From positions 749,001 through 813,000 of the forward strand of contig NZ_WTYP01000002.1 in assembly GCF_009828095.1 (NCBI RefSeq): DNA of 64,000 nucleotides. Reading direction: 5' to 3'. Position numbers and translations under genes: made by a program. This stretch comes from Pontixanthobacter luteolus. Lineage in GTDB: Bacteria > Pseudomonadota > Alphaproteobacteria > Sphingomonadales > Sphingomonadaceae. Positions 42,747 through 53,190 of this stretch are shown here, piece by piece. Within the stretch, counting starts at the first letter, position 1. Each line of letters begins with the position of its first letter. The notes beneath the pieces are model-generated. The model worked only from the letters and a program-made list of their open reading frames with translations, searched no databases and was not told where the DNA came from.

Positions 42747-42911
42747 CTAGTCCCCTGCGGGACGCGATCCGAAACAAAAGGAACCTCGTTCTTCCCATCG
42801 CCCACCAGCATCAAGACACGCATCGACGGCTGAAAGCTGACTCAGAGACCAACCGGCCCATCCACCGATCAGGACCGAAATGAATGCCGTGAATACAATC
42901 CGCTTCTTCAT
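42747..42911 (-). CDS. Small secreted or anchored two-Cys peptide
   Basis: 54-residue ORF. An N-terminal signal or anchor (MKKRIVFTAFISVLIGGWAG) is followed by a short tail with DACLDAGGRWEERGSFCFG, two Cys 14 residues apart that could form a disulfide loop. I have an impression of similar CLDAGGRW motifs in small sphingomonad proteins but cannot name a family. There is no strong ribosome site. Its neighbours are the ArsC remnant and the intact ArsC-like gene. Confidence 0.6.
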   Translation of the reverse strand: MKKRIVFTAFISVLIGGWAGWSLSQLSAVDACLDAGGRWEERGSFCFGSRPAGD

Positions 42912-43072
42912 GGTGAGACTCTAGGCAGAGAGATGGGACGTCCGCAATCGGGTCGTTAGCTGTCCGTCCGTCTTTTTTTCAATTAGCTTGCACAACCGCC
43001 GTTGTTCTACAGCATACGGACTTGCGCGATGAATCGTGTCAAAATAGCAATAACCAGGAAATCCAGAAAGTT

Positions 43073-43435
43073 ATGATAAAAATGTATGGCATCCCCAACT
43101 GCGACACTGTCAAGAAAGCGCGCAAATGGCTGGAGGCGAATAATGTCGACTATGCGTTTCACGACTACAAGAAAGAGGGCGCCGATCCGGACAGGCTGGC
43201 ACGCTGGGCCGATCAGGCCGGATGGGAAGTGCTATTGAACAAGCGCGGCACCACCTTTCGCAAGCTGGATGATGCAGACAAACAGGATATTGACCTGACC
43301 AAGGCTGTCGAACTGATGGCTGAGCATCCCAGCATGATCAAACGCCCCGTGGCCGAATATGATGCGGACACCAATGGCGGGGCCGGGCTGCTGGTCGGTT
43401 TCAAGGAAGACGAATGGTCAGCAGTCTTTTCCTGA
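43073..43435 (+). CDS. ArsC/Spx-family protein (YffB-like reductase)
   Basis: 120-residue thioredoxin-fold protein of the ArsC family (PF03960). MYGIPNCDTVKKARKWLEANN carries the single N-terminal Cys, and an RPVAEYDAD near the end gives the conserved Arg-Pro. It matches YffB-like members, which lack proven arsenate reductase activity, better than true ArsC. The ATG after CAGAAAG is chosen; a second ATG three codons later is possible. No arsenic gene is adjacent. Confidence 0.87.
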   Translation: MIKMYGIPNCDTVKKARKWLEANNVDYAFHDYKKEGADPDRLARWADQAGWEVLLNKRGTTFRKLDDADKQDIDLTKAVELMAEHPSMIKRPVAEYDADTNGGAGLLVGFKEDEWSAVFS

Positions 43436-43501
43436 GCGCGCGGATTGGCGCTGAAACGGCATTTCTGAAACCGCCGGCGATGGAATCCCGGCGGTGAAGC
43501 G

Positions 43502-43921
43502 ATGAGCGATATCGACGCATTGCTGGCGCGGCATCCGGTGATCGTTTTCGACGGGGTGTGCGTGCTGTGCTCTGCCAATGCGCAGTTCATGCTGAGGCAT
43601 GACCGGAAGGGTGTGTTCCGCCTTGCAGCCATGCAGGGCGAAACCGGTGCTGCATTGATGCGGCGCGCCGGACTTGATCCTGCCGACCCGGATAGTTTCG
43701 TGGTGTTCGACCGCGGACAGGTGCTGATGAACAGCGATGCGATGATCCATATCTGGTGCCGTCTGGGGTGGCCGTGGAAGATCGCGGCGATCGGCAGATT
43801 GATACCGCGCATGGTCCGTGACCGGCTGTACGGGATCGTCGCGCGCAATCGCTACCGCATGTTCGGCAAACGCGATGCTTGCTGGGTGCCCGATGCCGAT
43901 CAGGCCAAGCGCGTTGTCTAG
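43502..43921 (+). CDS. DCC-family thiol-disulfide oxidoreductase-like protein (DUF393)
   Basis: 139 residues. The defining DxxCxxC motif is in VIVFDGVCVLCSANAQFML at the N-terminus. The remainder (RLAAMQGETGAALMRRAGLDP, then DRGQVLMNSDAMIHIWCRLG and DRLYGIVARNRYRMFGKRDAC) is typical of DUF393/YuxK. The family is predicted to be a thiol oxidoreductase with unknown partners. The stop overlaps the convergent ubiG stop. Confidence 0.87.
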   Translation: MSDIDALLARHPVIVFDGVCVLCSANAQFMLRHDRKGVFRLAAMQGETGAALMRRAGLDPADPDSFVVFDRGQVLMNSDAMIHIWCRLGWPWKIAAIGRLIPRMVRDRLYGIVARNRYRMFGKRDACWVPDADQAKRVV

Positions 43922-44706
43922 TCGCTCTCAGTAACCTCGCGGTGAGTAACGGCGGCGATGTAGTTGAGGCCAAGATCGCCCGACAGGTGGAGGCCCTGCG
44001 CGGGGCTGAAGGCGATTCCGGTTGGCTCGCCCATCGCCAGGCCGATCGGTTCAAGCAGGGCGCCAAGTTCGTCCGGCGTGATGAAATCGTCCCAGTGATG
44101 CGTTCCGCGCGGGACCGCGCCAATCGCCTCGGCCCCTTGCACCAGCAGGATCCGCGATGCAGCCGTGCGGTTCGGTGTCGACAGGACAATGAGCCCGCCG
44201 GGTTTCAGCCGCGATTGCAGCTGGGCAATAAACGCGGCCTTGTCGGCAACGTGTTCGATCACTTCCAGGCAGGTCACCAGATCAAACTGGCCGATATCCT
44301 GATCGCCGATTTCACCGGCGATATAGCGAATGTCGAGACCCGCCCCTTCGGCATGGGCGGCCGCCGCCAGCGCATTTTCCGGGGCGGCATCCACCCCGGT
44401 CACCTGCGCGCCGAGGCGGGCAAGCGGTTCGCACAAAAGGCCCGCGCCGCAGCCGACATCGAGCGCGGTCTTGCCGGACAGCGGCTTCACGCTTTCGATA
44501 TCGCCGCCCCAATGCACGTCGATCGCCTCGCGGATGAATTTGAGCCGCACCGGATTGAGCCTGTGCAGCATTGCCGATGAACCATGCGGGTCCCACCAAT
44601 CCTTCGCCAGTTTGCCGAAATGTTCCGCTTCTTCCGGCCGGATGGTTACGCCCGAATTTGAGGCGGCTGAAGAATTCGTTTGGTCGGTTGCTGTTGCATC
44701 ACTCAT
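43918..44706 (-). CDS. ubiG: Ubiquinone biosynthesis O-methyltransferase UbiG
   Basis: SAM-dependent O-methyltransferase for two steps of ubiquinone synthesis, 262 residues. EEAEHFGKLAKDWWDPHGSSAMLHRLNPVRL is the UbiG-specific N-terminal region, and ALDVGCGAGLLCEPLARLGA is the SAM loop, followed by VTGVD. A GGAGGC ribosome site precedes the ATG; the frame stays open further upstream but enters the region antisense to lysC. It is divergent from lysC with 55 bp between. Confidence 0.95.
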   Translation of the reverse strand: MSDATATDQTNSSAASNSGVTIRPEEAEHFGKLAKDWWDPHGSSAMLHRLNPVRLKFIREAIDVHWGGDIESVKPLSGKTALDVGCGAGLLCEPLARLGAQVTGVDAAPENALAAAAHAEGAGLDIRYIAGEIGDQDIGQFDLVTCLEVIEHVADKAAFIAQLQSRLKPGGLIVLSTPNRTAASRILLVQGAEAIGAVPRGTHHWDDFITPDELGALLEPIGLAMGEPTGIAFSPAQGLHLSGDLGLNYIAAVTHREVTESD

Positions 44707-44761
44707 GCAGCCTCCGTAACAGCGCGCAGAGGCTAGCGCCAGAACCAGGGAGACCAATCGC

Positions 44762-46042
44762 TTGGCACGCATAGTGATGAAATTCGGCGGCACTTCGATG
44801 GCCGGCACCGAACGCATTCGCCGCGTGGCCAATATCGTGCGCCGCCAGCAGGCCGCCGGGCACGAGGTCGCGGTGGTGGTTTCGGCGATGGCGGGCGAGA
44901 CTGACCGGCTGGTCAATTTCTGCCGCGAAGCCAACCCGCTATATGATCCGGCGGAATATGACGTAGTCGTCGCCAGCGGTGAACAGGTCACGTCGGGTCT
45001 CCTGGCGCTGACACTGCAATCACTTGGCTGCAAGGCGCGAAGCTGGCTTGGCTGGCAGATGCCGATCCAGACGATCGAAGCGCATGCGAAGGCGCGAATC
45101 GACTGCATTGATGCGCCAGAGGTGGTCGCGTCCATGCAGCGCGGGGAAATCGCCGTGATCCCCGGGTTTCAGGGTATTTCCGAAGATGGCCGTATCACCA
45201 CGCTCGGCAGAGGCGGGTCCGATACATCGGCAGTAGCAGTTGCCGCTGCGCTGAAGGCCGATCGCTGCGATATCTACACCGATGTCGACGGAGTTTACAC
45301 GACCGACCCGCGCATCGTTGCCAAGGCGCGCAAGCAGAAGGCGGTGACCTACGAGGAAATGCTAGAACTCGCATCGGTTGGTGCGAAGGTGTTGCAGACC
45401 CGCTCGGTCGGTCTGGCGATGAAAGAAGGCGTGCGCGTTCAGGTGCTCTCCAGCTTTATCGATGACGATGCGACACCGGCAGACGAATTGCCCGGCACAT
45501 TGATAGTCTCCGACGAGGAGATGGAAGAAATCTTGAAGGACAGCGATATGGAACGCCAGCATGTAACCGGCATCGCACATGACAAGAATGAAGCGAAGAT
45601 CATCCTGACACGCGTGCCCGACAAGCCCGGTGCGGTGGCGCACATTTTCCAGCCGTTGGCGCAGGCATCGATCAATGTCGACATGATCATTCAGAACGTC
45701 GGCCGCGACAAGGGAGAGACCGACGTGACCTTCACCGTGCCGCAAGCCGATCTCCCGAGGGCGCAGGCACTGCTGGAGGACAAGCGCAGCGACATCGGTT
45801 TCAACCGCATCATCACCGACGACCACATCGCCAAGATCAGCGTTGTCGGTGTCGGGATGAAAAGCCACGCGGGCGTCGCCAGCACGATGTTCAAGGCGCT
45901 GGCTGACCGCGGCATCAATATCCAAGCGATCACCACATCGGAGATCAAGGTCAGCGTTTTGATCGATGAAGATGAAACCGAGCTGGCGGTTCGCGTCCTG
46001 CACACTGCCTACGGCCTTGATGCAGAAGACGAGGCCGCCTGA
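44762..46042 (+). CDS. lysC: Aspartate kinase
   Basis: Phosphorylates aspartate, the first step to lysine, threonine and methionine. It has 426 residues. IVMKFGGTSMAG is the N-terminal nucleotide motif, and LGRGGSDTSAVAVAAAL binds substrate. Two ACT domains form the C-terminal third (feedback site). The start is TTG, placed by the GGGAG ribosome site 10 nt upstream and by the usual MARIVMKFGG N-terminus; an ATG five codons later is an alternative. Confidence 0.96.
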   Translation: MARIVMKFGGTSMAGTERIRRVANIVRRQQAAGHEVAVVVSAMAGETDRLVNFCREANPLYDPAEYDVVVASGEQVTSGLLALTLQSLGCKARSWLGWQMPIQTIEAHAKARIDCIDAPEVVASMQRGEIAVIPGFQGISEDGRITTLGRGGSDTSAVAVAAALKADRCDIYTDVDGVYTTDPRIVAKARKQKAVTYEEMLELASVGAKVLQTRSVGLAMKEGVRVQVLSSFIDDDATPADELPGTLIVSDEEMEEILKDSDMERQHVTGIAHDKNEAKIILTRVPDKPGAVAHIFQPLAQASINVDMIIQNVGRDKGETDVTFTVPQADLPRAQALLEDKRSDIGFNRIITDDHIAKISVVGVGMKSHAGVASTMFKALADRGINIQAITTSEIKVSVLIDEDETELAVRVLHTAYGLDAEDEAA

Positions 46043-46156
46043 CGGTCTGACCCTTTCTGACGGCAAACCAGCACGGCCCGTCGACGCGCGGCCTGCGCGC
46101 TAACTGAAACTTAACCGTCAACCGGCGATCTGGTCCTTTCAATCGAGAGGACCATA

Positions 46157-46813
46157 ATGGCGATTGCTGCCCATTTCGACGAACAGCGCAGCGGTGCAAG
46201 TAGGCGAGGCGAGCCGCGCCGTACCTTGCGCCTGCAGGCCGGCGGTGAACGATCGGATGGGGCGGATGCGAGCGTTACGATCCACAATGCATCGCGCACC
46301 GGGCTGTTGATCGAGAGCGAAACGGCGCTCGAAATCGGCGAAGTAATCGCGGTCGCCTTGCCGGAGGGCGTGCCCGTTCAGGCCGAAATCGTCTGGGAAA
46401 GTGACCAGTTCTACGGCTGTCGCTTCAAGGAACCCATTTCGGAAGCGGCGCTAAGCGCTGCGCAGCTCCGTAGCGAACCGGATCGCGCAGAAGACGAAGC
46501 CCCCGAAAGTGTTGGCGAATCCTTCGGGGCGCGTCTGAAGCGCCTGCGCCTGGAAAACCGTTTGACCATGGAGCAGGTCGCGAAAGAGCTTGAGGTTACC
46601 AAGGCCACGATATGGTCGTGGGAGCATGGCCGTGCGCGTCCCCGGGGGCGGCGCATAGGTCAGCTTGCTGAACTGTTCGACGCGCCGCTTGAAAAACTGA
46701 GCGCCGAGAAGGATCGCTCTGGATTGCCGGACATTTTGGCCCGAAGCCGCGAAGAGATTGCGGAAGCCTTCGGAACCAGTGCCGACAAAGTTCGGATAAT
46801 GATCGAGCTTTGA
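46157..46813 (+). CDS. PilZ-domain and XRE helix-turn-helix fusion protein
   Basis: 218 residues. The N-terminal PilZ domain (about 15-95) keeps the c-di-GMP-binding signature: RRGEPRR at residues 16-22, then NASRTG (N-x-S-x-x-G). A charged linker leads to an XRE HTH (about 128-180) with FGARLKRLRLENRLTMEQVAKELEVTKATIWSWEHGRARPRG; the C-terminal tail is helical. This arrangement predicts a c-di-GMP-controlled DNA-binding regulator in the cytoplasm. The next gene downstream on the same strand encodes a PAS-GGDEF protein, after a 195-bp AT-rich gap. Domain calls are by motif reading; ligand binding is untested. Confidence 0.85.
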   Translation: MAIAAHFDEQRSGASRRGEPRRTLRLQAGGERSDGADASVTIHNASRTGLLIESETALEIGEVIAVALPEGVPVQAEIVWESDQFYGCRFKEPISEAALSAAQLRSEPDRAEDEAPESVGESFGARLKRLRLENRLTMEQVAKELEVTKATIWSWEHGRARPRGRRIGQLAELFDAPLEKLSAEKDRSGLPDILARSREEIAEAFGTSADKVRIMIEL

Positions 46814-46851
46814 CCGGTTCGAGATTCCGAGTCCCAATTCATGAAATTATG

Positions 46852-46908
46852 GTAAACAAATTGGAAAGCGATTCGTAAGTAAAGTTAGTAAGTTTACAAA
46901 GTTTACTT
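46852..46908. promoter_or_regulatory. Repeat-rich AT-rich gap upstream of the PAS-GGDEF gene
   Basis: Contains GTAAAC (46852-46857), GTTTAC twice (46892-46897 and 46901-46906) and the inverted pair AAGTAAA (46877-46883) / TTTACTT (46902-46908). The surrounding 46814-47008 gap is far more AT-rich than the genome around it. Candidate operator for the adjacent HTH protein (inference). Confidence 0.45.
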
Positions 46909-47008
46909 TCCTAATTGCGAAATCGTCGCGAGTTTGTTTATTTTCTGATATCAAGCACGCGACATATCAAAGCTTTCATCGTAATTATTGTTCGGGGGCA
47001 ATCGGGCG

Positions 47009-47899
47009 ATGGCAAGTAACTTCACCCTCAAAGAGGGGTCGCAGCTATATGATCTACTTTCTCATTCAACACAGGATATTTTCTTCAAAACAGACGGCGA
47101 TGGTTTCATACTTCACTGTTCGCCGGGGATGATGCGGGTTGGGGTTGATCCGGGGGCGATGCTCATCGGACCGCATCTGACCGATCTGGTGGAGCCGCGC
47201 CACGAGAAGGAGGTTCGCCGCAGCCTCGCTCTCGCATTGGGCGGGATCACGCCCGACAAACCGGTTGAATTCCGCCTGCGCGATAATTTCGGTGAGCGGC
47301 AGTGGTTCTCGCTCAAGCTGACACCCGCTTTCGATCGGACGGGATGGGTCTACGGCGCTCTTGGCGTGCTTCGCTGCATCACTGATCGGCGCGAGCTTGA
47401 GGACCGCCTGTTCGTCAAATCGATGACAGATCCGTTGACCGGCCTGGCGAACCGCGGCGCATTCGTTTCGATGTTGCAACATCTGGTTCAACGCCAATCG
47501 GGTGGCTCAATGGCGATGCTGGCAATCGATCACTTCAAGTCGATCAACATCACCCACGGCCAGCGAGCGGGAGATGTCGTGCTGTCCGCCGTCGCGAAAT
47601 TCCTGCGGAAGATTTTGCGGCAAGACCATATTCTGGCGCGAAGCGGCGGCGGCACCTTCGTGGTTCTGATGCCGCACGACATGGAGGAACGGGCAAAGCG
47701 GATAGCGGAGGATGTCGAGTACCAGCTGGGGCGGCTGTCGAAAGAAATAGATTGGCACGGTTTCCCCGTCTCGGCGCGGTCCGGCGTTGTCGGTATCGGG
47801 GGATGCGTCGATACGACCATACGCGAAGCGGAACTGGCGCTGTTTCTGGCCAAGGCGCGGGCGCCGCACCCTGTACAGCTCGGGCTTGCCTTGGGGTAA
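47009..47899 (+). CDS. PAS domain protein with degenerate GGDEF domain
   Basis: 296 residues. A PAS sensor (about 8-130, LLSHSTQDIFFKTDGDGFIL) is followed by a GGDEF-type domain with DPLTGLANRGAF and IDHFKSINITHGQRAGD. The signature loop reads SGGGTF instead of GGDEF, and the first metal-site Asp is replaced (AIDHF), so cyclase activity is doubtful. It may bind GTP or c-di-GMP as a sensor. A TTG seven codons earlier is an alternative start. It sits just after the PilZ-XRE gene, suggesting a shared c-di-GMP pathway. Confidence 0.85.
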   Translation: MASNFTLKEGSQLYDLLSHSTQDIFFKTDGDGFILHCSPGMMRVGVDPGAMLIGPHLTDLVEPRHEKEVRRSLALALGGITPDKPVEFRLRDNFGERQWFSLKLTPAFDRTGWVYGALGVLRCITDRRELEDRLFVKSMTDPLTGLANRGAFVSMLQHLVQRQSGGSMAMLAIDHFKSINITHGQRAGDVVLSAVAKFLRKILRQDHILARSGGGTFVVLMPHDMEERAKRIAEDVEYQLGRLSKEIDWHGFPVSARSGVVGIGGCVDTTIREAELALFLAKARAPHPVQLGLALG

Positions 47900-47953
47900 A
47901 GCAGGGCCTTCAAGGGACTCGCGGTTGCGCAATATCTTGGTTAGACAATCTGC

Positions 47954-49126
47954 ATGACCTTCACTGCAAAAATCATGCTTCTCGGCTCAGGCGAGCTCGG
48001 CCGCGAATTCGCAATCTCTGCAAAACGGCTGGGCGCCTATGTCATTGCCTGCGACGCGTATGACGACGCGCCGGCGATGCAGGTTTCCGATGCAAGGGAG
48101 GTCTTCTCCATGCTCGACGGTGAAAAGCTGGGCGAGGCTGTCGAAAGACACCGGCCCGATTATGTGGTGCCGGAAATTGAGGCAATCCGCACCGAAGTGC
48201 TCGCCCGGCTGGAAGAGGACGGGGTCAATATCGTGCCCTCTGCCCGGGCCACCCAGCTGACGATGAACCGCGACGCGATCCGCGATGTCGCAGCACAGGA
48301 ACTGGGCCTCAAAACCAGCACCTATCGATATGCCAAGAATTTTGAAGAGGTGGAGGCGGCCGCTGCGATCACGGGTTTCCCATGCGTAATCAAGCCGGTG
48401 ATGTCGTCATCAGGCAAAGGGCAGAGCAAAGTCGATGGCCAAGCCGGTCTGGCAGATGCCTGGGACTATGCCGTGGCCAATATGCGCGGCGATCGTCAGC
48501 GCGTTATCGTGGAGCAATTCATCGATTTCGACTACGAAATCACCTTGCTGACCGTGCGCCACAAGGGTGGCATTTCGTTCTGCCCGCCGATTGGCCACCG
48601 TCAGGAACGCGGCGACTATCAGGAAAGTTGGCAGCCTGCCGAAATGTCTGACGCTGCGATTGCCGCTGCGCAGGAAATGGCCGCCAAGGTTGTTGAGGAT
48701 CTTGCTGGCGGGGGCAGGGGATGGGGCCTGTTCGGCGTCGAATTCTTCGTCAAAGGGGAAGAGGTCATCTTTTCCGAACTGTCACCGCGCCCGCACGACA
48801 CCGGCATGGTGACACTGCTTAGCCAGAACCTGACCGAATTCGACCTGCACGCACGGGCAATCATGGGCCTGCCGGTGCCGGAAACGATCCGCGCGCGCCC
48901 ATCGGCATCGGCGGTTATTCTGGCGGACCGAGAGAGTGACCGCATTTCCTATAGCGGGCTGGATGCAGCGATGGCGGGCGGCGGCGATATCCGATTGTTC
49001 GGCAAGCCTACTTCGCGCCCCTACCGAAGGATGGGCGTCGCGCTTGCGTGCGCGGGGTCGGCTGACGATGCCCGCCGCATTGCACGCGATGCAGCGAGCA
49101 AGGTCCAAATCCACTATGGTGACTGA
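47954..49126 (+). CDS. purT: Formate-dependent GAR transformylase PurT
   Basis: ATP-grasp enzyme that uses formate to make formyl-GAR in purine synthesis, 390 residues. It has IMLLGSGELGREFAISAKRLG at the N-terminus, FPCVIKPVMSSSGKGQS (ATP-grasp) near residue 145, and the metal site ELSPRPHDTGMVTL near 280. It is full length. It complements the formate-releasing PurU encoded about 5 kb downstream. Confidence 0.96.
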   Translation: MTFTAKIMLLGSGELGREFAISAKRLGAYVIACDAYDDAPAMQVSDAREVFSMLDGEKLGEAVERHRPDYVVPEIEAIRTEVLARLEEDGVNIVPSARATQLTMNRDAIRDVAAQELGLKTSTYRYAKNFEEVEAAAAITGFPCVIKPVMSSSGKGQSKVDGQAGLADAWDYAVANMRGDRQRVIVEQFIDFDYEITLLTVRHKGGISFCPPIGHRQERGDYQESWQPAEMSDAAIAAAQEMAAKVVEDLAGGGRGWGLFGVEFFVKGEEVIFSELSPRPHDTGMVTLLSQNLTEFDLHARAIMGLPVPETIRARPSASAVILADRESDRISYSGLDAAMAGGGDIRLFGKPTSRPYRRMGVALACAGSADDARRIARDAASKVQIHYGD

Positions 49127-49143
49127 CTGCTGTTTTGCAGCGC

Positions 49144-49677
49144 TCACCACAGCAGAAGCACGTTCATCATCCGGCCCGGTACCGCGAATGCTACAATTCC
49201 GGGGATCATCAGCGCGCCGAGATAAAGCGAGAGAATGTGGATCCGGTGTGACCTGAAGTCTCCTTTGCGGGCACTGGAAATCACCTTGTAGGACGCGAAC
49301 AGGGTCATCGGAATGAAGATGTGAATGGGGCTGAAGCTACCGCTGGTCTTGATGAATATCGCGGCGCATGCAGTGGTAACCATCAGTGCAAGCCAGATTT
49401 TGCCAAGCCGTTTGTGACGCGCACCGCCTTTGCGGGCGAGCAGCAGGTAGGCGCCCAGAGGTATCGCCGGCACAACGCTCCCCACATGGATCAGGATCGC
49501 CAAATCCCGCATATGCGAATGGTCCGGAGCGACCCCGGAAAAGCTGCGGGCCAAAGCGATAATGGCAAGCAGGCTCAGCGTCCCGCCGGCTAGCAGGACA
49601 AGCGCGCGAAGAGCAGGCCCAATATCGAAACCCGATGCGGGCGGGCGCTTGGATAGCGGAACGGCTGCGGTAGTCAT
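49144..49677 (-). CDS. DUF2306 membrane protein
   Basis: 177 residues with about four or five membrane helices. The HSHMRDLAILIHVGSVVPAIPLGAYLLL and GGARHKRLGKIWLALMVTTACAAIFI segments, with repeated His near helix ends, fit the DUF2306 family. The function is unknown. In sphingomonads such genes often sit next to LytTR membrane regulators, as here (divergent neighbour). Confidence 0.82.
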   Translation of the reverse strand: MTTAAVPLSKRPPASGFDIGPALRALVLLAGGTLSLLAIIALARSFSGVAPDHSHMRDLAILIHVGSVVPAIPLGAYLLLARKGGARHKRLGKIWLALMVTTACAAIFIKTSGSFSPIHIFIPMTLFASYKVISSARKGDFRSHRIHILSLYLGALMIPGIVAFAVPGRMMNVLLLW

Positions 49678-49835
49678 TTAATCCTCCGTATTCATGAGTT
49701 CGGAGGCCATTGTGACTGCATGCATGGTGGCCGCAATCGATGCTGCGCGGCCGGGCCGGTTTGTTCGTGAACAGTGCGTTTGCAGCGGCGCTTGCCACTT
49801 TACGAAGCGCGAATGGACGCTAGGAATTGCAATTG

Positions 49836-50658
49836 ATGACGCAAGTGAACCCTGGCTTGAGCGCGCGGATGACGCGGAGATTGCTGATCGACCTGTCGAT
49901 CATGACCGTGATCGGCGTGGTGCTGGGCCCTGATCGGGCCCTTTGGCAGCGCCAGCGCACCATTGGCGGTTCGTCTCGGCAGCTGGTTGCTGTTCGCCTA
50001 TGTCGGCTATGCCGCATACGCGCCCATCGGATGGTTCGTGAACGTGTTAGAGCGAAAGCTGCAATTGCCTCGGACCGGATTGTGGATCGCCGGAACGCTG
50101 ATCGCCACGATCCCGCTGGCCGCGATTATCTGGTGCATCGGTTTCTGGCCGGACCCCGTGCCTTTCCCGACCGGCGAACAGGCGCTGTCTGCCTATTTCA
50201 ATGTTCTGATTATCGGTGCTGCAATTACCGTGCTGTTTCAGCTGATCGAGCGCGGCAATCGCAATTCGGCAGAAACATTGACTCGTGGTTCTGCGCAGCG
50301 ATCAGGTTCTCCGGCACATGGCTTCGATACATTGGAGCAAGGCACTGCCCCGCGCTTTCTGGACCGGTTGCCGCCAGAACTGGGGACTCAGTTGATCGCT
50401 CTGGAAATGGAAGATCACTATGTCCGCGCGCATACTGCGCTGGGGTCTGACCTGATTCTGATGCGGATGCGGGACGCGGTTTCCGAACTGGATGGCCTGG
50501 AGGGCGAGCAGGTCCACAGAAGCTGGTGGGTGGCGCGCGGTGCGGTGGAAAATGTGCAGCGGGACGGGCGCAATGTCCGTCTGATTCTTTGCGGGGGACT
50601 GGAAGCCCCGGTGTCCCGCGCTAACGTCGCTCCGCTCAAGGATGGCGGCTGGTTCTAA
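49836..50658 (+). pseudogene. LytTR-family membrane regulator, frameshifted near its N-terminus
   Basis: A membrane-anchored LytTR transcription regulator split by a frame change. Frame 1 (ATG at 49836, after TAGGAA) reads the first helix, LLIDLSIMTVIGVVLG. Removing one G from the GGG at 49925-49927 joins it to ALIGPFGSASAPLAVRLGSW and three further helices in the second frame. The second frame ends in a LytTR DNA-binding domain (GTQLIALEMEDHYVRAHT ... VHRSWWVARGAVENV). The second frame has stops just upstream and only a TTG start at 49963. It may be a real mutation or a sequencing error. Confidence 0.75.
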
Positions 50659-50677
50659 TTTTATCACGCAAGTGCAC

Positions 50678-50710
50678 AAAAAAGCCTCCCCGCACATCGT
50701 GAGGGGAGGC
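50678..50710 (-). terminator. Intrinsic terminator after katG
   Basis: 8-bp stem (50684-50691 with 50703-50710), 11-nt loop, followed on the minus strand by TTTTTT. It lies 35 bp past the katG stop. Confidence 0.88.
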
Positions 50711-50745
50711 TCCTTGCGACCCTCTGGGGTCAGAGGGGGCCGTGA

Positions 50746-52959
<2,214 letters not shown>

Positions 52960-53016
52960 TTATGTTTTCAGACTACGCTTCCTGTTCAATCGAGGGAAGC
53001 TGTTAAGTCCTGTCAC

Positions 53017-53039
53017 CATGATCGTAAAAAGCGATCATG
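53017..53039. repeat. Inverted repeat CATGATCG / CGATCATG upstream of katG
   Basis: Perfect 8-bp arms (53017-53024 and 53032-53039) with a 7-bp A-rich spacer, followed by a third GATCATG (53041-53047). It lies in the 255-bp divergent gap between katG and the nitronate monooxygenase gene; no gene is supported in that gap. Candidate operator. Confidence 0.55.
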
Positions 53040-53190
53040 CGATCATGCTTCGACCCCAGCCTTTTATTTTGTTCTATGGTTTCTCAATGGCGGGCGAGAG
53101 ACAAGGTTCCGCCGACACAAGCCGGTCCGTGCGCCGACTGCGGCGCATCCCCCTCTTGCCGGGTGCCGCAGCGGCATCTAAGCGCGGCGG

